The notes under the pieces are model-generated. The model was not told where the DNA came from. It made no database searches and was given only the letters and a program-made list of their open reading frames with translations. A DNA stretch of 61,131 nt from NCBI GenBank assembly GCA_017305055.1, contig JAFKMZ010000018.1:1-61131 (forward strand). The letters are read 5' to 3'. The position numbers and the translations under genes are program-made. Source of the DNA: Lysobacterales bacterium. Lineage in GTDB: Bacteria > Pseudomonadota > Gammaproteobacteria > Xanthomonadales > Rhodanobacteraceae. This document shows positions 45,142 to 55,147 of the stretch, piece after piece (the stretch's first letter is position 1; the number at the start of each line of letters is the position of its first letter).

Positions 45142-48100
45142 TCAGCGTTTGGTGAAGCCAAGCCACGGGTGCCATTGCCAGCCTTGCGGGTTCTGTTTGA
45201 GTGAAGGCACTTCCACCGTGGTGAATTTGCATGCCGCGGCATCGAGCGTAAGTTCACGTGCCTCGGCCTGTTCGGCCACGAGCCCCAGCAGGTCGAAATC
45301 GCCCCAGCGGCTGACGTTGGGTGTGGGGTCCAAGGCGATTTTGTCCAACAATTCATCGGCCGGGACGTAGAGTTTCTCGCCGCGCTTGTGGCCCGGTACG
45401 TCTTCCACGCGCTGCGGCAGTAACTTGTCTTCATCTTCATTTGGTCGCCAGACAAGGGTGCTTGTTGACAAGTTGTCATCGCGAAACGGCTGCTGCTGCG
45501 GCAGCACGCCGATGAGCGCGGCCTGCGGGTGCTGCCAGCACGGAGGGGCGAAATCGCGTTCGGGTGTGAGTGATGGCGGTGCAGCGCTGCGGCGCGTCGA
45601 ACTTGTTCGAGGTGTTACTGGCGGCGTCAACATGCTGGCGCGGATGCGCGCCTGCTCCAGATCCACCCAGCGTTCGCGTGGCTGCAGCGCGTCGTCGGGA
45701 CGCGGCTGGATGCGCGGGATGGCGGTGAGGTGGCGGTATTCGGTCTCGGCCAGCAGCTGGTTGAGGCGGTGGCTGCGCAGCAGGAAGGCCTCGTCGTCGC
45801 TGGCCTTCTCGAAGCCCGGTCGGGTGAACACCGCCTCGCGCGCGCTGCCTTGCGTGATGCCCTTGAGGTTGGTGTCAAACACCAGCACGTTGGGTGCCAG
45901 CGGTGGTTTCCGCCGGTGGCGCTGCACGCGGCCGGCAAGCTGGATCAGCGCGCGCATGGACGAGGGTTCGGCCAATGTCCAATCAGCGTCCCAGTCGCGA
46001 CCGACTTCACATACGGGCGAGGCCAGCACCACGAAGAGCTGATCGCGTTCGGGCTGCGTGTCCAGCGCGTGGCGGATTTCGGGCAAGCGCCACGCCGTTT
46101 CCGGATCGCGTCGGTTGAACGTGGCGTCCAGCATGGCCTCGATGGCCGAGCGTTGCGCCAGTGGGAACCGCGCGTGGTACACGCACAGGTGCAGTCGGGT
46201 ATCCGCCGGCATGGCGCCTTCGATGAGCGCGCGGGCCACGGCGAAGATTGGCTCGATATTGGCCATGCGCACGATGCCGAAACTGACGCGCTTGCCGGTG
46301 ATCGGGTCGACTTCGCCGTGCGCGGCGTGCAGGCGCAGGCAGGCTTGGCGTATCTCGTCGGCGAACGCGGCATGGACGCGGGCCTCGGATTGCCTGCCGT
46401 CGATGGCGGCCGGCAGCAACTCGGCGATGCGCAGCGGTTCGGCCGCTTGCAGTTTGCCCACGCGGTGCTCGACGAAGCGCGTATGGGCCGCGGCGAAGTC
46501 TTCGTCGCTGGCGCAGCTTTGCGTCTGCGCGCCGAACTCGTCGGTCCACAGGCAGGGCACGTCGATGGGCGCGTTTTCCGTCACGCGGAGCTGCCCGCGA
46601 TTGCGGCGGTAGTGACCGCGACCGGCGCGCCAGGTCATGAACATGCCTTGCACCAGCGCCGGTGGCAGGGTGGCGGAGGAGAGCACCACGCGCGCGCCCA
46701 GCATGCCGACCCAGTGCATCAGGCGGGTGAGCGCGGGCAGGTCGTCGAGGTCGTAGTCGTCCAGCTCGTCCAGCACCAGGTCGGAGCTCAATAGCCGCAG
46801 CATTGGGGCGATCTGGCGACCGGCGCGCAGGGATTCGGTGGCCGGCGCCAGGTGATCGACCGTGCACACCAGCATGGGTGCGGAAATCAGCCGGGCAATG
46901 TCGGGGTTGGCCAGCGCGCGCGACAGCAGTGGGTGATCGGCCACATTGCCTTCGTAGAGCACGTGGCTGTCTTCCTCGATCAACTTCTGCGTCGAGGCCG
47001 AGCCACTAGCTTCGGCTTGGGCCTCGTGGTACTCGAACAGCGCGCGGCTGGCCGAGCCACCGACCAGCACCGCTAGTTCCTCGTCGTTCAAGCCCAGATC
47101 GTGGCGATAGCTCTTGCCGGTTTGCAGGGTGAGCGTGCGCAGGCCCAGCGCGTAGCTCACCCGCAGGCCGAGCTGCGGGTCGGCCAAGGCGTAGAGGATG
47201 CGCGCATTGGCCAGGGTCTTGCCGCAGCCGGTGGAGGCCATGTTGACGATGAAGGCGCCGTGCTCGCGGGCGGCTTCGCGCATGCCGACGGCAGCATCGA
47301 AAGCCTTGTCCTGCCACGCAAAGCGCTTGTCGGCGCTGCGCTTGCGCAGGCCGCGATGGTTGGCGAGCCGCGGCAGGTGGCGCTCGAAATTGGGCAGCGC
47401 GTGGGCGATTAAGTTGGCGGTGTGGCCGACGCCGAGCAGGTGTTCCAACAGCGACTGGTTGCACGCGATTTTTCCGTATCTGTCCTTGCGGGTGTTGGCA
47501 AACACGGTCTGGCCGGCCTGCACGAAGCGCCGGCGCTCGGCCACCGGCCTGTCGTCATCACCCACGCCGAGGCTGGAGTAGTGATGATCGGCCAGCATCA
47601 GGGCAAGCCGCGCCAGATGCATGACGTAAGGGTTGCCGAGGCAGGCGGCATCACGCTTCGCATGCAGTTCAAGCAGGGCCTTGGCAACGCGCCGTGCCTG
47701 TGCGCGCCATGCGGGTGCCACAGCGGGAAGATCGCCGGCAAGTTGCCAGTACGGCATGGCTTGCGCGGCGGTCGATTGCTGGTCGATCTCATTCCAGTCG
47801 TGGGCGACCTGCGCCAGCGGCGTTTCCAGCCATGCCTGCTCGAAGCAGCCGACACGCTTGCCAAGCCAAGCCTGGCTGCCGTCGTCGTTCCTGTATGGGA
47901 TGACCGGCAGACGGTGATGGGTGACGATCAGCCAACCGATGGCCGCTGCCAGTGGCACCCGCGCGATGAGCTCGCGGAATGGCTGGCGTTCGATGCCGGG
48001 ATCCACGCCATCGCGCAGATAGCGGCCCTTGGCCGTCCATTCGGCTTCGGAGCCGACTCCGTCGGCGGCCAGTCGGGTTAGCCAGCCGGCATCGTCGTCG

Positions 48101-48585
48101 TCGCCCACGAAGGCGAGGAATAGCCGCAGCGACACCCACTCGTGGCGGTAGCGGTTGCGCTCGTCGAGCCTGCCAGCAAGCCGCTGCTGGAACGCCACGC
48201 TGGCCTTGCCGAGATCGTGCAGCAGCGCGGCCAGTTGCGCCAGCAGGCGGATGTCCTGCGCGCTGTGCCAGTCGTTCTCGTCGCTCTTGCGCAGCACGTC
48301 GCTGGCGGTGGTGTTGGTGGGCACTGCGCCTTCGTCGTTGAAGCGCCGCGCATCACCGACGATCCACAGGAGCTCGCTGTGGTCCATGCCGCGGATCCAG
48401 TGGCAGGCCACGGCGGTGTTCTTGCGCGCGGTCTTGCGCAGCAGCTTGCGCAAGGTGTCGAGACCGGCTTGCGTGATCGGTGTCTGCCAGGTGCGCTCGC
48501 CGCGGCGTTCCGCAAACTGGTCGAGGACGCGCCGGGTTTCGGTGAGCGCACGCTTGTCGCACTGGCTGACCAGCAGCACGTTCAT
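45142..48585 (-). CDS. cas3: Cas2-3, fused adaptation/interference nuclease-helicase of type I-F
   Basis: A 1147-residue fusion. The first about 95 residues are a Cas2 domain (MNVLLVSQCDKRALTETRRV); then an HD nuclease with H123-D124 (LLHDLGKAS) and THH at 222-224; then a superfamily 2 helicase with Walker A at 450-458 (ASTGCGKTL), a DELD box at 606-609, and LSSATLPP. Further C-terminal motifs include ASPVCEVGRDWDADW and LAGRVQRHRR. In type I-F it joins Cas1 for spacer acquisition and degrades DNA opened by the Csy complex. ATG at 48585 overlaps the cas1 stop by four bases. All catalytic motifs look intact. Confidence 0.97.
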   Translation of the reverse strand: MNVLLVSQCDKRALTETRRVLDQFAERRGERTWQTPITQAGLDTLRKLLRKTARKNTAVACHWIRGMDHSELLWIVGDARRFNDEGAVPTNTTASDVLRKSDENDWHSAQDIRLLAQLAALLHDLGKASVAFQQRLAGRLDERNRYRHEWVSLRLFLAFVGDDDDAGWLTRLAADGVGSEAEWTAKGRYLRDGVDPGIERQPFRELIARVPLAAAIGWLIVTHHRLPVIPYRNDDGSQAWLGKRVGCFEQAWLETPLAQVAHDWNEIDQQSTAAQAMPYWQLAGDLPAVAPAWRAQARRVAKALLELHAKRDAACLGNPYVMHLARLALMLADHHYSSLGVGDDDRPVAERRRFVQAGQTVFANTRKDRYGKIACNQSLLEHLLGVGHTANLIAHALPNFERHLPRLANHRGLRKRSADKRFAWQDKAFDAAVGMREAAREHGAFIVNMASTGCGKTLANARILYALADPQLGLRVSYALGLRTLTLQTGKSYRHDLGLNDEELAVLVGGSASRALFEYHEAQAEASGSASTQKLIEEDSHVLYEGNVADHPLLSRALANPDIARLISAPMLVCTVDHLAPATESLRAGRQIAPMLRLLSSDLVLDELDDYDLDDLPALTRLMHWVGMLGARVVLSSATLPPALVQGMFMTWRAGRGHYRRNRGQLRVTENAPIDVPCLWTDEFGAQTQSCASDEDFAAAHTRFVEHRVGKLQAAEPLRIAELLPAAIDGRQSEARVHAAFADEIRQACLRLHAAHGEVDPITGKRVSFGIVRMANIEPIFAVARALIEGAMPADTRLHLCVYHARFPLAQRSAIEAMLDATFNRRDPETAWRLPEIRHALDTQPERDQLFVVLASPVCEVGRDWDADWTLAEPSSMRALIQLAGRVQRHRRKPPLAPNVLVFDTNLKGITQGSAREAVFTRPGFEKASDDEAFLLRSHRLNQLLAETEYRHLTAIPRIQPRPDDALQPRERWVDLEQARIRASMLTPPVTPRTSSTRRSAAPPSLTPERDFAPPCWQHPQAALIGVLPQQQPFRDDNLSTSTLVWRPNEDEDKLLPQRVEDVPGHKRGEKLYVPADELLDKIALDPTPNVSRWGDFDLLGLVAEQAEARELTLDAAACKFTTVEVPSLKQNPQGWQWHPWLGFTKR

Positions 48586-49568
48586 GCCGATTGCCCGCCG
48601 GTCCGCGCGGCGGTGTCCAGGGCCACGGCCTTCAGCGTGTCGAGCATGAAATCCAGCGCTTCGCCGCGGGTCAGCGCCTCGATGCAGCCGCGGCGGAAGC
48701 CCTGTTCGTCATCGCCGCGCATGGCGGAGATGAAGGCCTGCGGCAGGATGTGCGCGTCCTTCACCAGGTCGGCCACGTCGAACACCAGCCCGCCGCGCCT
48801 GGTCTTGCCGTGCAGGACGGCGAGACCGTGCGACAGGCCCAGCACCCAGGTGGCGGTGGCACCGAGACCGTAGGCGAGGTAATTGCCGTGGTCGAGAAAG
48901 CGATTGGCCGGGTCGCTGCCAGTGCCGCGCTTGGCGCGGGTGAAGTCCCCGTAGCCGACGGTATCCACCGCCAGCTTGAACAAAGCCTTGGTGAGCCGCG
49001 CCTCCTCGGTCAACAGGCCCACGTTGTCGGGCACGAGGTCGATGGTGCGGTGGCTGCGCGCCAGCAACTCGGCGAGCCTTGCTCCATCCACCGCGAAACC
49101 GGCTTCGCGCAGCGCGCGCTGTTGCCAGGCCTCGCTGATGCGCCGCGCCCGCGTGTGCTGGAATGCCTTCGCGGCGGCAAGGCGCAGGTCGTCGTCGAAC
49201 CAGAAGCGTACCCAGGCCTGCAGGTATTCGGTGGGCCGGTATTCGCTTTGCGGCGAGAACCAGGCCACTTCGATATCCAGCTCGTTGGCGGAAAACAAGG
49301 GGGTCCCACCACCGCCACAGAAGCCCACCAGCACCCCCGCCTTGGCCAGCTCACGCATCGCCGCCTGGGTAATGGATGTGCCAGTACCCAGAAGCACCGT
49401 GGTCGTATTGGCGATGGGAATGTTCCAGTAGGCAGATTGCTTGCCTTGGTCGGTGACGTACTCGACCCGGCCGCCGTTGACCAGCACCCGGCAGTGCTGC
49501 AAGTAATAAATGTTGGCACGCTTGGAATGCAGGATCGACTTGAGGTCGGTCGGGCCGATTTCGTCCAC
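48582..49568 (-). CDS. cas1: Cas1, I-F integrase
   Basis: A 328-residue Cas1 of the I-F type (LKSILHSKRANIYYLQHCRV near the start). Metal-binding residues are present: E189 (LLTEEARLTK), H253 (LHGKTRRGG), D264 and D267 (FDVADLVKD). It integrates spacers at the leader end together with Cas2-3. The start is GTG at 49568, with AGGGGAG upstream. First gene of the adaptation operon. Nearest feature upstream is the tRNA-Arg gene, 136 bp away on the same strand. Confidence 0.97.
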   Translation of the reverse strand: MDEIGPTDLKSILHSKRANIYYLQHCRVLVNGGRVEYVTDQGKQSAYWNIPIANTTTVLLGTGTSITQAAMRELAKAGVLVGFCGGGGTPLFSANELDIEVAWFSPQSEYRPTEYLQAWVRFWFDDDLRLAAAKAFQHTRARRISEAWQQRALREAGFAVDGARLAELLARSHRTIDLVPDNVGLLTEEARLTKALFKLAVDTVGYGDFTRAKRGTGSDPANRFLDHGNYLAYGLGATATWVLGLSHGLAVLHGKTRRGGLVFDVADLVKDAHILPQAFISAMRGDDEQGFRRGCIEALTRGEALDFMLDTLKAVALDTAARTGGQSA

Positions 49569-49704
49569 GTCGGACTCCCCTGGGTACGTCGCTGGAACCT
49601 ATGCTGCAACAGCGGCATCTCACCCGACGAGACTACTCCACAGTAAAATTAGCCGTAGCCGAAACGCCAAAGGGTGGGCCGTGTCCAGTGTCTCGATCAG
49701 GGAA

Positions 49705-49781
49705 TGGTGCGCCCGACAGGATTCGAACCTGTGACCCCTGCCTTCGGAGGGCAGTACTCTATCCAGCTGAGCTACGGGCGC
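49705..49781 (-). tRNA. tRNA-Arg (CCG anticodon)
   Basis: A 77-nt cloverleaf: acceptor GCGCCCG paired with CGGGCGC, D-arm GCTCAGCTGGATAGAGT, anticodon stem-loop CTGCC-CTCCGAA-GGCAG with CCG, T-arm with GGTTCGAATCC, and encoded CCA. It matches the proteobacterial argX type. It reads CGG codons. Confidence 0.97.
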
Positions 49782-50074
49782 ATGGGACTTGCGATCATGC
49801 GCGGTTACCGGACCGCGCCGCGTGGCACGCGATGGCCGGCCACGGACGCGCAGTATAACGGAGATGTCCGCTGGGCTTGTGGTGAACCGGGAACCTGCAT
49901 GGCCGTTACCAGCGCCAGGGAAATGATCTGAGGCAACGCTGATCGCCCCGAGCTCTTGTTCCCCGCGGGGACCAGTGCCTCTGCTCACGAGCGACTGAAC
50001 GCGAAGGCACTGGACCCCGGATATCGCCGCGCGATTCCGGGATGATGATCGGAGTCAGCGCAAGCCCCGACCCC
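49782..50074. promoter_or_regulatory. Gene-free stretch upstream of tRNA-Arg, with a candidate -10
   Basis: No gene is supported here. On the minus strand TATACT (49852-49857) is a good -10 about 70 bp before the tRNA 5' end; no clear -35. The rest is the space between the tRNA promoter and the M61 gene stop. Confidence 0.4.
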
Positions 50075-51973
50075 TCAGCGCGCCTTGAGCAGCTTGCTGA
50101 GCGTGTCGGGCTTGCCCTCGTCGCGGACCAGGTGCGGGTATTGCAGGCCGTCGTGGTAGGCCACGCGCAGGGTCTGGTACTCGTCGAAGTTCTTCACCAG
50201 CAGCTCGATCGGTTGGTCATTGCCCTTGGCGGCCTTGATGGCGTCCTTGAGCCCGTCGGCGTCGTAGTCGTGGCCGTTGACGGCGACCAGGGTCATGCCT
50301 GGGGACACGCCGGCCTTGAACGCCGGGCCATCCCAGAGCACGTCGCTGATGGCGCCGTCCTTGCCGATCACCAGGCCGATGGAATAGGTGAGGTCCGCCA
50401 CATGCCGCCGTTCCTCGTTGCCCTTCACGGCCACCGATGGCTCGTCGGTGTAGACCAGCTTCCAGCCATGGTTCTCGATACCGCCGATGAGCGGGCCGTG
50501 GCCATCCAGACGGCTACGCAGGAAGCCAGCCCAGTCGTAGGCGTCGATGCCATTCAGGGCCTGCACCACGTCGTCGAAGGTATAGGTCTTGACGGCATAG
50601 CTGCCATCGTCCATGCCGAAGAAGGCCTTGGTGAAATCGTCGATGGCGTGCTTGCCGCGACTGAGTTCGCGCAGCTTGGCGTCGACGTCGAGCCAGATCA
50701 TCATGCCGGCGTTGTAGTACTCCTCGCTGGCCTGGTAGTTGCGGTAGGGCAGCGGTGCCCGCTCGGCAATCACCGGATCATTGGTGGTGTCCTGCACGTT
50801 GCGCCAGCTGGCCAGACCCGGACGGCCGCGGTCGTAGGTGGCCGCGGTGAGCGCGAGCACGTCCCGCGCCTGCTCATCGCTCCACAGGCCGGAGCGCGCC
50901 GCCAGCACATTGCCCCAGAACTGCGTCTGGCCCTCGTACACCCACAGCAGTGAGCCCTGCATCGGCTCGTTGAAGGTGGGGCGGTAGAGGTCGGCCGGCT
51001 GGCGGAACTTGCCGTTCCAGGAGTGGTTGAACTCGTGCGGCAGCAGGCCGCGCAGCATGGGCTGCTTGTCCCATTCGGTGAAATAGCCGGGCTGGCTGCC
51101 GTTCTCGCTGGAGCGGTGGTGCTCCAGGCCAATGCCGCTCATCTTGGTGCTCAGCGCGAGCAGCAGGTCGTAATGGTCGAAATGCTGCGAGCCATAGAGT
51201 TTGTACAGCTGCTGCACCAGGTTGCGGTGCGCCTGCAGTTGCTCCGGGCTGATTTCCAGGTACTTGGCCGCATCGGCGACGATGTCCAGGTGCACCGGCC
51301 GTTTGGCGCCGGGGTCGAGATCCACACGCTTGAAGTACTTGCCGGCAAACATCGGCGAATCGACCAGGGTCTCGTAGCTCACCGGCTTGAAGTGCACGGT
51401 GTCGCCCTCGCGCGAGGCCTCTTCCAGCGCGCTGCCGAACTGCCAGCCGGCCGGGAACTTGACGCTGGCCTGGGTCGTGATGCGGCTGGCGTAGTAGCCG
51501 GCGGGGTAGAGCGTGTTCGAGGACCACTGCAGGTTGATGATCTCCGGGGTCATCACCACCCGGCCCTCGCGCGTGTTCTGCGGCGACAGGAACTGGAAGG
51601 CCACGTTCACGCTGCTCGCACCCTGCGGCACGTCGACGTGGAAGGCGTTGACGTTCAGCGGATCGCGCTTCCACGGCAGCGTCTGGCCATTGGCGGTGAT
51701 CACCAGGCCGGCCACCTTGTCGATCGGACCCACCGGGGAATGGTGGCCGGGCAGCCAGGCCGGATACAGCAGGGTCAGCGGGCCGGGCTGGGCCGGTACC
51801 ACCTCGCGCACCTGGAAAATGCGCCGGGCGACGTCGGTCGCGTCCACGCTGACCTGCAAAGTGCCCTGGTACGGCACATCCTGCGGTGGCGGGACATCGG
51901 CATGCGCCGACCACGAGGCCATCCCGCACACGGCGGCAACCAGGGTGGCGCGCCCCAAGCATGTATTGATCAC
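50075..51973 (-). CDS. Exported M61-family (glycyl) aminopeptidase with PDZ domain
   Basis: A 632-residue metallopeptidase with a signal peptide (ATLVAAVCGMASWSAHA). The zinc motif is HEFNHSWNGK with a downstream glutamate in VYEGQTQFWG, matching M61 enzymes; the N-terminal beta domain carries YPAWLPGHHSP. A C-terminal PDZ-like domain (SIGLVIGKDGAISDVLW, GPAFKAGVSPGMTLVAVNG) follows. It probably removes N-terminal glycine or alanine from peptides in the periplasm. GTG at 51973 has a strong GGAGG five bases upstream. Monocistronic by appearance. Confidence 0.93.
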   Translation of the reverse strand: MINTCLGRATLVAAVCGMASWSAHADVPPPQDVPYQGTLQVSVDATDVARRIFQVREVVPAQPGPLTLLYPAWLPGHHSPVGPIDKVAGLVITANGQTLPWKRDPLNVNAFHVDVPQGASSVNVAFQFLSPQNTREGRVVMTPEIINLQWSSNTLYPAGYYASRITTQASVKFPAGWQFGSALEEASREGDTVHFKPVSYETLVDSPMFAGKYFKRVDLDPGAKRPVHLDIVADAAKYLEISPEQLQAHRNLVQQLYKLYGSQHFDHYDLLLALSTKMSGIGLEHHRSSENGSQPGYFTEWDKQPMLRGLLPHEFNHSWNGKFRQPADLYRPTFNEPMQGSLLWVYEGQTQFWGNVLAARSGLWSDEQARDVLALTAATYDRGRPGLASWRNVQDTTNDPVIAERAPLPYRNYQASEEYYNAGMMIWLDVDAKLRELSRGKHAIDDFTKAFFGMDDGSYAVKTYTFDDVVQALNGIDAYDWAGFLRSRLDGHGPLIGGIENHGWKLVYTDEPSVAVKGNEERRHVADLTYSIGLVIGKDGAISDVLWDGPAFKAGVSPGMTLVAVNGHDYDADGLKDAIKAAKGNDQPIELLVKNFDEYQTLRVAYHDGLQYPHLVRDEGKPDTLSKLLKAR

Positions 51974-52188
51974 GGCATCCTCCGTTTGAGTTCAATCGCA
52001 TCACAGGGCCCCGGGAGGCCCCTGGCCGCGCTCTCCCGCCCCGATGCCAGGCATGGCACGCGGGGCATGGTGACCACTGGCACGCTTGGCAGGCTACCAT
52101 GCCGCATGCGGGGTGACGGCTCTCGCCGACGCCGTAGGCGTCGACCATCCGGTGCGGGGCGCCCCAGCCTTTCAGTCAAGAGAACGCC

Positions 52189-53340
52189 ATGGCACTCGAC
52201 TTGCATGAGCAAGGGGCAGAAATACGCTTGCAATCCCCGCCCATGACCCAACCACGAACGATCGACCGCAGCATCAGCAGAAGCACCCGGCACCTGCGCG
52301 GCGACGACCAACAGCAGTACCAGGACTACCTGGCTGGTTGCGTGGGGCCGTCGATCCACGCCTTGAACACGCTGGCGGTGTGCGGCGCCGTGGTGATTGC
52401 CGTCACCGGCACGTTGGCCGGGCATCCCTCCCTGGCACCGGCCTGGCTGCAGGCCCTGCCGCTGGTCGCCATGCTCGGGGTGGTGGCCGCCACCAAGCGC
52501 GTGCGCCAGCCTGACGGGCTGCGACTGCTTGGGCTGGTGGCCGTGACCTTGCTCGAGGTAGTGATCAACCTGCAGGGGCTGACCGGCAAGCCCGACCTGC
52601 CCTGGGTATGGCCAGGGGCACTGCTGGTGCCGGCCGCCTCGGCGATGGTGTGGCTCGGCAGCTGGGATTTCGCCCTCGGCATGCTGTTGTGCGCCCTGGG
52701 TCCGTTGCCGATGCTGATCTGGAATGGCACGGATGGCCCGCACCTGCTGCAATATTCCGTGTACATGGCGGTGACCATGGCCTTGTGCGTCGTCTTGCGC
52801 ACCTTCCTGGCCGAGATGTTGATGGAGCAGTTCCGCCTCGAGCGGCAACTGCGGAAAAAAGCGGCCACGGACGACCTGTCCGGGCTGCTGCTGCGCAACC
52901 GCTTCCTGGAACTGGCCGCGGACGCGATCGACGAGGCCCACGTGCGCCGCCGGCCGACCTGCCTGCTGTACTTGGACGTCGACCACTTCAAGGCGATCAA
53001 CGACGACCACGGCCACGCGGCTGGCGACGCCGCCCTGGTGGCGCTGGCTGCCGCGCTGCGTGCGCAGGGCCGGCCAAAGGATCTGATTGGCCGGGTCGGC
53101 GGCGAGGAATTCGCCATGCTGCTGCCTGGCGCCGGCGTGGAACAGGCCCTGGAACGCGCCGAGCGGCTGCGCCTCGCCGTGCACGACATTCCCCGGCCGG
53201 ATGGGCGGCTGTCGGTGAGCATCGGCGTGGCCGCGTGCGCGCCGGGTGCCTACCTGGGCGTGGAGGCCCTGCTGGCGCGGGCCGACCAGGCCATGCGCCA
53301 TGCCAAGCGCGAGGGCCGCGACCGCATCGTCATCGCCTGA
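52189..53340 (+). CDS. Membrane-bound diguanylate cyclase
   Basis: A 383-residue protein with about six N-terminal helices (residues about 55-205) and a GGDEF domain. The active-site motif is GGEEF (304-308), preceded by five residues and an RPKD inhibitory I-site, so it should make c-di-GMP and be product-inhibited. ATG at 52189 is used (AAGAGAA upstream); ATG 52243 is an alternative. The 215 bp separating it from the divergent M61 gene holds both promoters. Confidence 0.94.
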   Translation: MALDLHEQGAEIRLQSPPMTQPRTIDRSISRSTRHLRGDDQQQYQDYLAGCVGPSIHALNTLAVCGAVVIAVTGTLAGHPSLAPAWLQALPLVAMLGVVAATKRVRQPDGLRLLGLVAVTLLEVVINLQGLTGKPDLPWVWPGALLVPAASAMVWLGSWDFALGMLLCALGPLPMLIWNGTDGPHLLQYSVYMAVTMALCVVLRTFLAEMLMEQFRLERQLRKKAATDDLSGLLLRNRFLELAADAIDEAHVRRRPTCLLYLDVDHFKAINDDHGHAAGDAALVALAAALRAQGRPKDLIGRVGGEEFAMLLPGAGVEQALERAERLRLAVHDIPRPDGRLSVSIGVAACAPGAYLGVEALLARADQAMRHAKREGRDRIVIA

Positions 53341-53398
53341 GCGCAGCGACGGCACGCGCGCCAACAACGGTCGCGCGCGCCGCGGCCTGCCGCGAGGC

Positions 53399-54952
53399 TC
53401 AGTCGTCGGCCGACGCCGGGCGCGCCAGCGAGCTGTGGTGCATGCCAAAGCCGAAGTAGATCGCAAACCCGATCGCCATCCAGATCACGAAACGCCAGAT
53501 GGTGACGATGTCGAGACCGCCGATCATGTGGAAGCGGCCATCGGAGAACCACGGCCAGCCGGTGATCAGGAACAGCGAGAACACGATGCCGAGCGGCGCG
53601 AGCAGCCACAACGCCGGCGTACGGAAGCGCCGCTCGAGGTTTGGCTGGCGGATGCGCAGGATGAGCACCGAGGCGCAGATCACGATGAAGGCGGACAGGG
53701 TGCCGATGTTCACCAGCTCGGCCAGTTCGCGGATCGGCAACAGGCCAGCCGCCAGCGCCGTGAAGATGCCGAGCAGCATGGTGGGGCGATACGGCGTGTG
53801 GTATTTCGGGTGCGGCTTGGCAAACCAGCGCGGCAGCAGGCCATCGCGCGCCAACGCATACCAGATGCGTGCCGCCCCGAGCATGAAGGCAAACACCACG
53901 CTGGCAATACCCGCAATCGCGGCGACGTTGATGACCCCGCTGACCCAATGCAGGTCGCGGGCGGCAAACACCGCGCTCACCGGCGCGTCGCTGGCCAGGA
54001 TCATCTGCGTGCACCGCCCGGCCGTTTCGCTGGGATCCACGCAGGCGTTGTACTTCACCATGCCGGTCAGCACCAGCGAGATCGCCAGATACATGGCCAT
54101 CGCCACGCCCAGCGAGGCCAGTACGGCCAGCGGCAGGTCGCGCTGCGGGTTCTTCGACTCCTCGGCGGCGGTGGTCAGGGTGTCATAGCCGAACACGGCA
54201 AAGAACACGATGCTTGCGGCGGCAAGCATGCCATCCACGCCGTAGCGCGTGCCGCCGGTGGCGGTCGGATCCTGGATCAGCGGCGGGATGAACGGCGACC
54301 AATTGGCGGGGTTGATGAAGAACGCGCCCACCACCACCACGACCACCACGCCCAGCACCTTCAGCGCCACCACCACCGTGTTGAAGCGCGCGCCGACCTC
54401 GGTGCGGGCGACCTGCAACGCGGCAATCGCCAGCGCCACGACCATCGCGATCAGGTTGACGCCGCGGCCGCTGTCGGGCTGGGCCGGGTCATAGGCGGCC
54501 TGCAGGAACACCGGCAGATGGAAGCCGGTGAGCTGGGTAATGAGCGACTGCAGGTAGTTCGAGGTGCCGGCCGCGACCACACCGACGATGAGCGCGTACT
54601 CGACCAGCAGGTCCCAGCCGATGATCCACGCCGGCAGCTCACCGAGCACGGCGTAGCTGTAGGTGTAGGCGCTGCCGGTGACCGGGATCATGCCGGCAAA
54701 CTCGGCATAGGACAGCGCGGCGCAGGCACTGCCGATGCCGGCCACCAGGAAACTCAGGATGATGGCCGGGCCGGCATTCAAGGCCGCCTCGTTCGGCGCC
54801 AGCACGAACACGCCGACGCCGACGATCGCGCCCACACCGATCGCAGTCAGCTGCCACACGCCCATCGTGCGCCGGAAATCCTTGCTCGCACCTGCTTCGG
54901 CCTGCAACTGCGCAACCGTCTTGTGCCGGATCAATTTGCGAAAAAAACCCAT
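53399..54952 (-). CDS. APC-family cationic amino acid transporter (CAT/YfnA-like)
   Basis: A 517-residue inner-membrane transporter with about twelve to fourteen helices. It begins with the CAT-type soluble N-terminus (RTMGVWQLTAIGVGAIVGVG) and has the conserved YAEFAGMIPVTGSAYTYSY and FFAVFGYDTLTTAAEESKNP. It imports amino acids. There is a long periplasmic loop near residues 310-330 (CVDPSETAGRC). ATG at 54952 is preceded by AAAGGGG. Unlike the permease at 3813-5123 it stands alone. Confidence 0.93.
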   Translation of the reverse strand: MGFFRKLIRHKTVAQLQAEAGASKDFRRTMGVWQLTAIGVGAIVGVGVFVLAPNEAALNAGPAIILSFLVAGIGSACAALSYAEFAGMIPVTGSAYTYSYAVLGELPAWIIGWDLLVEYALIVGVVAAGTSNYLQSLITQLTGFHLPVFLQAAYDPAQPDSGRGVNLIAMVVALAIAALQVARTEVGARFNTVVVALKVLGVVVVVVVGAFFINPANWSPFIPPLIQDPTATGGTRYGVDGMLAAASIVFFAVFGYDTLTTAAEESKNPQRDLPLAVLASLGVAMAMYLAISLVLTGMVKYNACVDPSETAGRCTQMILASDAPVSAVFAARDLHWVSGVINVAAIAGIASVVFAFMLGAARIWYALARDGLLPRWFAKPHPKYHTPYRPTMLLGIFTALAAGLLPIRELAELVNIGTLSAFIVICASVLILRIRQPNLERRFRTPALWLLAPLGIVFSLFLITGWPWFSDGRFHMIGGLDIVTIWRFVIWMAIGFAIYFGFGMHHSSLARPASADD

Positions 54953-55008
54953 GAGCTACCCCTTTGCGACGAAGGGGGATCATAACAACTCATCCCGGAA
55001 AGGGTGTC

Positions 55009-55123
55009 CGGAACGGTGTCAGGTTCACTTTTTGCCGAAGCGGCGGAACGGTGTCAGGTTCACTTTTAGCCTGACGAACGGACAGAAATGAAGTGCGCTT
55101 CGGCAAAAAGTGAACCTGACACC
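55009..55123. repeat. Repeat pair: tandem direct copy plus a 27-bp perfect inverted copy
   Basis: CGGAACGGTGTCAGGTTCAC (extended by TTTT) occurs at 55009-55032 and again at 55044-55067. A 27-bp perfect inverted copy of 55015-55041 is at 55097-55123 (GCTTCGGCAAAAAGTG then AACCTGACACC). The GTGTCAGGTTCACTTTT core is common as a dispersed repeat in proteobacteria and may be a REP/REPIN-type unit. It lies between the APC gene and the sulfatase-fold gene, where it can also form a long stem. Confidence 0.8.
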
Positions 55124-55147
55124 GCTTTACCCCGTTTTACCTGCCCC

